From Butyricimonas paravirosa (lineage in GTDB: Bacteria > Bacteroidota > Bacteroidia > Bacteroidales > Marinifilaceae): 64,000 bases of DNA. Location: contig NZ_CP043839.1 in assembly GCF_032878955.1 (NCBI RefSeq), forward strand, positions 3,534,001-3,598,000, given 5' to 3'. The notes under the pieces were generated by a model. That model searched no databases. It saw nothing but the letters and a program-made list of their open reading frames with translations, and was not told the origin of the DNA. The position numbers and the translations under genes are program-made. Below are positions 61,231-64,000 of this stretch, piece after piece (positions within the stretch are counted from its first letter, which is position 1; every line of letters starts with the position of its first letter).

Positions 61231-63096
61231 TTATTTAAACCACTGGGTCACGTCCTCATTTTTCAGAATGTGGATGATTGTCTTGCCGTCAGCCGTGTAA
61301 TTGGGATGCTGGCAGGCGAACAAGTTGTCGAACAGATTGCTCATTTCCTGTCTGTCCAGTGGGGTATTGTAATCTAGCGATGCCGCCTTAGCGAGCGACA
61401 GGGCTATGCGTTCCCTCATTTTATCTCGGATTGAACCTTCCGTGTTCTTGTAATGTTCAATCAGGCTGATAAGCACTTCTTTTCCGCGAGAAGTCGACAA
61501 GTCGGACGGGGTGGCGTAGATGGCGTAACAATTCTTTCCGAATTCTCCGAGTTCAAAGCCTAACATGGCCAGATCGTCCATGATTTCTTTTACGAGTAGA
61601 AAATCTTCAGCCGAGAGTTCCAGAGTTTCGGGGAACAGGCTTTTTTGTCCGCAGATTTGTTGGTGTGACAAGGTTTCCAGGTAACGTTCGTATAGCACCC
61701 GTTCGTGCGCCCGTTTCTGATCAATGAACATCAACCCGGAATGAACGGGCGTGACAATGAATCTGCCTTTCATTTGCACGAAAGAGATGATTCCTTCGTG
61801 GTCCTCCTGTTTCTCTGCCATTTCGGGGATTTCAGTTTGTACTTCTTCGGTTTTATCTTCCAATCCGGCGAAGAGTGCATCCCAGTTCGCGGGAACTTTT
61901 TCCTTGTGCCGGGGTTCGAAGTTCTGGCGTGAACTATTACCGCCTGACTGTTCGAAGTTTGAATCTTCTTTCGAGATCGAGGTGGAATAGTTGAACGGGT
62001 TGTAATGGGGATTATAACTGACCTTGGGAACCTTCGGGAGAATCGGTGAGTCGGGAACCGTGAAGTCAACCTTGTCTTCCGTGTCAAAGTCTATTGTTGG
62101 GGTTACGTTGAATTTGCCCAAGGCCTCTTTCACGCTGGCCAGTATAATTTGGAATATAGCACTCTCGTCTTGAAATTTGATCTCCGTCTTTGTCGGGTGG
62201 ATGTTCACATCTATAATGGAAGGGTCCACCGTGAAATAAAGGAAATACGAGGGGATCATGTCCCCGCTAATCAGTCCGGCATAGGCTTCCGTGATTGCTT
62301 TATGGAAAAAGTTATGTTTCATGAACCGGTTGTTCACGAAAAAATACTGTTCCCCGTAAGTTTTCCGGGCGTGCTGGGGGATGCACACGAAACCATTGAT
62401 GGTGACGATTCCCGTTTCGCAATTAACCGGGAGTAGTTTTGTATTAATCGTTTTCCCGAAGGCATTAACGATGCGCTGACGCAAGCCGGATGCGGGCAGG
62501 TTGTATATTTCATTCCCGTTGTTGACGAGCGTGAACGCGATATCCGGGGCGGTGAGGGCTACCCGTAAGAATTCCGTGGTAATATTACGGAGTTCCGTGG
62601 TGTCCGATTTCAGAAATTTTCGCCGGGCGGGAATCGTGTAGAACAGGTTTTTAACCAGCATATTTGTTCCCCGGGAACAATTGATATTTTCCTGATTTTT
62701 TAATTCAGAATCGGCCACGAAGAGGTAGGTCCCCAGTTCATCCTCTTCCCGTTTGGTGCGTAATTCCACCTCTGCCACGGATGCAATCGATGCAAGGGCC
62801 TCTCCGCGGAATCCCATCGTGCGGATGTTGAACAAGTCCTGTGCGCAGGATATTTTGGATGTGGCATGACGTTCAAAAGCCATGCGGGAATCTCTCGGGG
62901 ACATTCCTTTCCCGTCGTCAATGACCTGGATGAATCCTTTGCCTGCGTTCTTTAGGATAACTTGTACTTTTGTTGCCCCGGCATCAAGGGCATTTTCCAT
63001 TAATTCCTTCACCACGGAGGCCGGACGTTGTACGACCTCTCCTGCCGCAATCTGGTTCGCTACCGAGTCGGGTAATAATTGAATTACGTCTGCCAT
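61231..63096 (-). CDS. mutL: DNA mismatch repair protein MutL
   Basis: The 621-residue GHKL ATPase has the N-terminal motifs QIAAGEVVQRPASVVKELMENALDAGA, DDGKGM, FERHATSKI and GFRGEALASIASV. The C-terminal dimerisation domain carries IDQKRAHERVLYE where endonuclease-type MutL has DQHAxxExxxxE, so the Asp, Gln and both Glu are kept but His-Ala is Lys-Arg. CQHPNY stands near the usual CPHGRP motif. It links mismatch recognition to strand removal. Whether it nicks DNA itself is unclear. Confidence 0.96.
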   Translation of the reverse strand: MADVIQLLPDSVANQIAAGEVVQRPASVVKELMENALDAGATKVQVILKNAGKGFIQVIDDGKGMSPRDSRMAFERHATSKISCAQDLFNIRTMGFRGEALASIASVAEVELRTKREEDELGTYLFVADSELKNQENINCSRGTNMLVKNLFYTIPARRKFLKSDTTELRNITTEFLRVALTAPDIAFTLVNNGNEIYNLPASGLRQRIVNAFGKTINTKLLPVNCETGIVTINGFVCIPQHARKTYGEQYFFVNNRFMKHNFFHKAITEAYAGLISGDMIPSYFLYFTVDPSIIDVNIHPTKTEIKFQDESAIFQIILASVKEALGKFNVTPTIDFDTEDKVDFTVPDSPILPKVPKVSYNPHYNPFNYSTSISKEDSNFEQSGGNSSRQNFEPRHKEKVPANWDALFAGLEDKTEEVQTEIPEMAEKQEDHEGIISFVQMKGRFIVTPVHSGLMFIDQKRAHERVLYERYLETLSHQQICGQKSLFPETLELSAEDFLLVKEIMDDLAMLGFELGEFGKNCYAIYATPSDLSTSRGKEVLISLIEHYKNTEGSIRDKMRERIALSLAKAASLDYNTPLDRQEMSNLFDNLFACQHPNYTADGKTIIHILKNEDVTQWFK

Positions 63097-63106
63097 ACCG
63101 GAATCC

Positions 63107-63415
63107 TTAGAATAATTTCATGATAAGATCAATCTTGTAAGTCGCCAAATAAAAGATCGCAATCAATATAATGATAAGTATCATAAAGAGACGGGTTGCG
63201 TAACCAAGGCGCAATCCACCACGTTCACTTTTACGTTTAGCATACTCCTTTTGCAATCCGGCTCTGACATCGGGGATATATTCATCTCCTTCTTCCGGCA
63301 GACCCAGTTCTGTGCGAATGCGTTTCTCTCGTTCTTTTCTGGCTTCGGCCTCCGGGTCCCAATAGCGGGGTTTCGGGTTGAAACGGCGATATTCCGGTTG
63401 TTTAAATAGTCCCAT
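63107..63415 (-). CDS. Small hypothetical membrane protein
   Basis: The 102-residue protein has a charged N-terminal part (KPRYWDPEAEARKEREKR), a middle with RAGLQKEYAKRKSER and one membrane helix near the C-terminus (about residues 76-93). I recognise no named family. It lies 10 bases upstream of mutL on the same strand and may be co-transcribed with it. Function unknown. Confidence 0.72.
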   Translation of the reverse strand: MGLFKQPEYRRFNPKPRYWDPEAEARKEREKRIRTELGLPEEGDEYIPDVRAGLQKEYAKRKSERGGLRLGYATRLFMILIIILIAIFYLATYKIDLIMKLF

Positions 63416-63443
63416 GATTTCTATTCCTTAGCACGTTAAATCT

Positions 63444-63998
63444 TTAATTGTTCGTTTTCGTTTTCTTCGATGTCTTGCCAAAACTACGGGCAATCCATTT
63501 CGGTACGATAAATGCCCCGATAAACAGGTAAGGGTAGTAGCTGATGAGCCTCCATAAAATGGCCATCGCTATGGCAACCCCGGCGCTCGGAAGAAATTCT
63601 CCGAGGTACTTGGAGAAGACAAATTCCGCAAAACCGCTACCACCTGGAGTCGGGCTTACCAGCATCATGATCCACATGACGAGTTGTCGTGCAAAGATAA
63701 GAAAATGTTGCGCCCAATCATAACGTCCGAACCAAAAAGCCACGAGGATGGCGTTCACCACCCAGTAACGTGCTGTCCACGAGAAGAAAGTCGCTCCGAA
63801 TGTTTTTAGCCAGAAGGAGAACGGCATATTTCTTAATTCGTGGGAATTCCGGATAATATCGGTTCCGGCCTCGTTGGCATCATGACGCCATTTGCGGAGA
63901 ATGCGCCACCGGAATAATTTCATGATCAGCCATTTCAAGCCCCGAGGATTCTTGAATAACCCGTAGCTTAACACGAGAAGGTAGGCAAGTTTCACGCT
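63444..63998 (-). CDS. Flippase-like (LPG synthase TM-type) membrane protein, C-terminal fragment
   Basis: The frame is open to the right edge of the window; the GTG at 63995 is just an in-frame Val and the protein continues upstream out of view. The visible 183-184 residues contain about four membrane helices and the motif MMLVSPTPGGSGFAEFVF, typical of the C-terminal part of lysylphosphatidylglycerol-synthase-TM/UPF0104 flippase-like proteins, followed by a basic tail. It probably flips or anchors a lipid-linked substrate in the inner membrane; which one cannot be told. It ends 28 bases before the small membrane protein gene, on the same strand. Confidence 0.78.
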   Translation of the reverse strand, partial: SVKLAYLLVLSYGLFKNPRGLKWLIMKLFRWRILRKWRHDANEAGTDIIRNSHELRNMPFSFWLKTFGATFFSWTARYWVVNAILVAFWFGRYDWAQHFLIFARQLVMWIMMLVSPTPGGSGFAEFVFSKYLGEFLPSAGVAIAMAILWRLISYYPYLFIGAFIVPKWIARSFGKTSKKTKTNN

Positions 63999-64000
63999 AT

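Overview
The window looks like chromosomal DNA of an anaerobic gut Bacteroidota. The evidence is SusC/SusD, FecI/FecR, TANNTTTG-type -7 promoter boxes, lipoproteins with acidic residues right after the lipidated Cys, an RprX/RprY-like two-component pair and DUF2807/DUF5074-type proteins. A complete succinyl-CoA to crotonyl-CoA (4-hydroxybutyrate) branch points to a butyrate producer of the Odoribacteraceae, such as Butyricimonas or Odoribacter. That genus-level guess is inference, not something the sequence proves.

Bases 1-35,430 form a vitamin B12-responsive island. Six cobalamin riboswitches are recognisable (780-950 +, 13733-13908 -, 14108-14277 +, 21021-21195 +, 28341-28493 -, 35245-35423 -). 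Each has a Bacteroidota -7 box a few bases upstream of its P1 stem, or about 26 bases in the case of 21021. They precede, in order: a BtuB/BtuG-like B12 uptake operon with four more surface lipoproteins (1105-10456); an AspT/YidE-type transporter followed by a ThrE-type exporter (13619-10541, minus strand); a second BtuG-like/BtuB uptake operon (14383-19954); a three-subunit biotin-dependent acyl-CoA carboxylase (21320-24893); the anaerobic ribonucleotide reductase nrdD-nrdG plus a Cys-rich DUF2284 gene (28190-24848, minus); and the butyrate branch abfD-nifU-abfT-4hbD-sucD (34877-29306, minus), with a marC gene downstream. The common theme is B12 import plus enzymes that bypass or compete with B12-dependent metabolism. 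If these riboswitches switch genes off when cobalamin is bound, as the family normally does, B12 shortage would turn on scavenging, the B12-independent ribonucleotide reductase, and a route draining succinyl-CoA to butyrate when methylmalonyl-CoA mutase (propionate route) lacks its cofactor.

Bases 35,430-49,760 hold an ECF sigma/anti-sigma (FecI/FecR) regulated SusC/SusD uptake locus. It is followed by a lipoprotein resembling import-associated zinc metallohydrolases (with a broken HExxH) and four thioredoxin-fold proteins of the TlpA type. No carbohydrate-active enzyme is present, so the substrate is probably not a glycan. A tandem 11-bp repeat array lies upstream of the sigma gene, and the locus ends at a perfect 44-bp palindromic bidirectional terminator.

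Bases 49,770-64,000 are mostly housekeeping genes: pgk, a TPR lipoprotein, a tadA-like deaminase, ruvB, a sensor kinase/response regulator pair, rpiB, malic enzyme-phosphotransacetylase fusion, a TlpA-like lipoprotein lacking the first active-site Cys, mutL, a small membrane protein and a truncated flippase-like membrane protein. Each edge of the window cuts a gene. No tRNA, rRNA, CRISPR array or insertion sequence was recognised.
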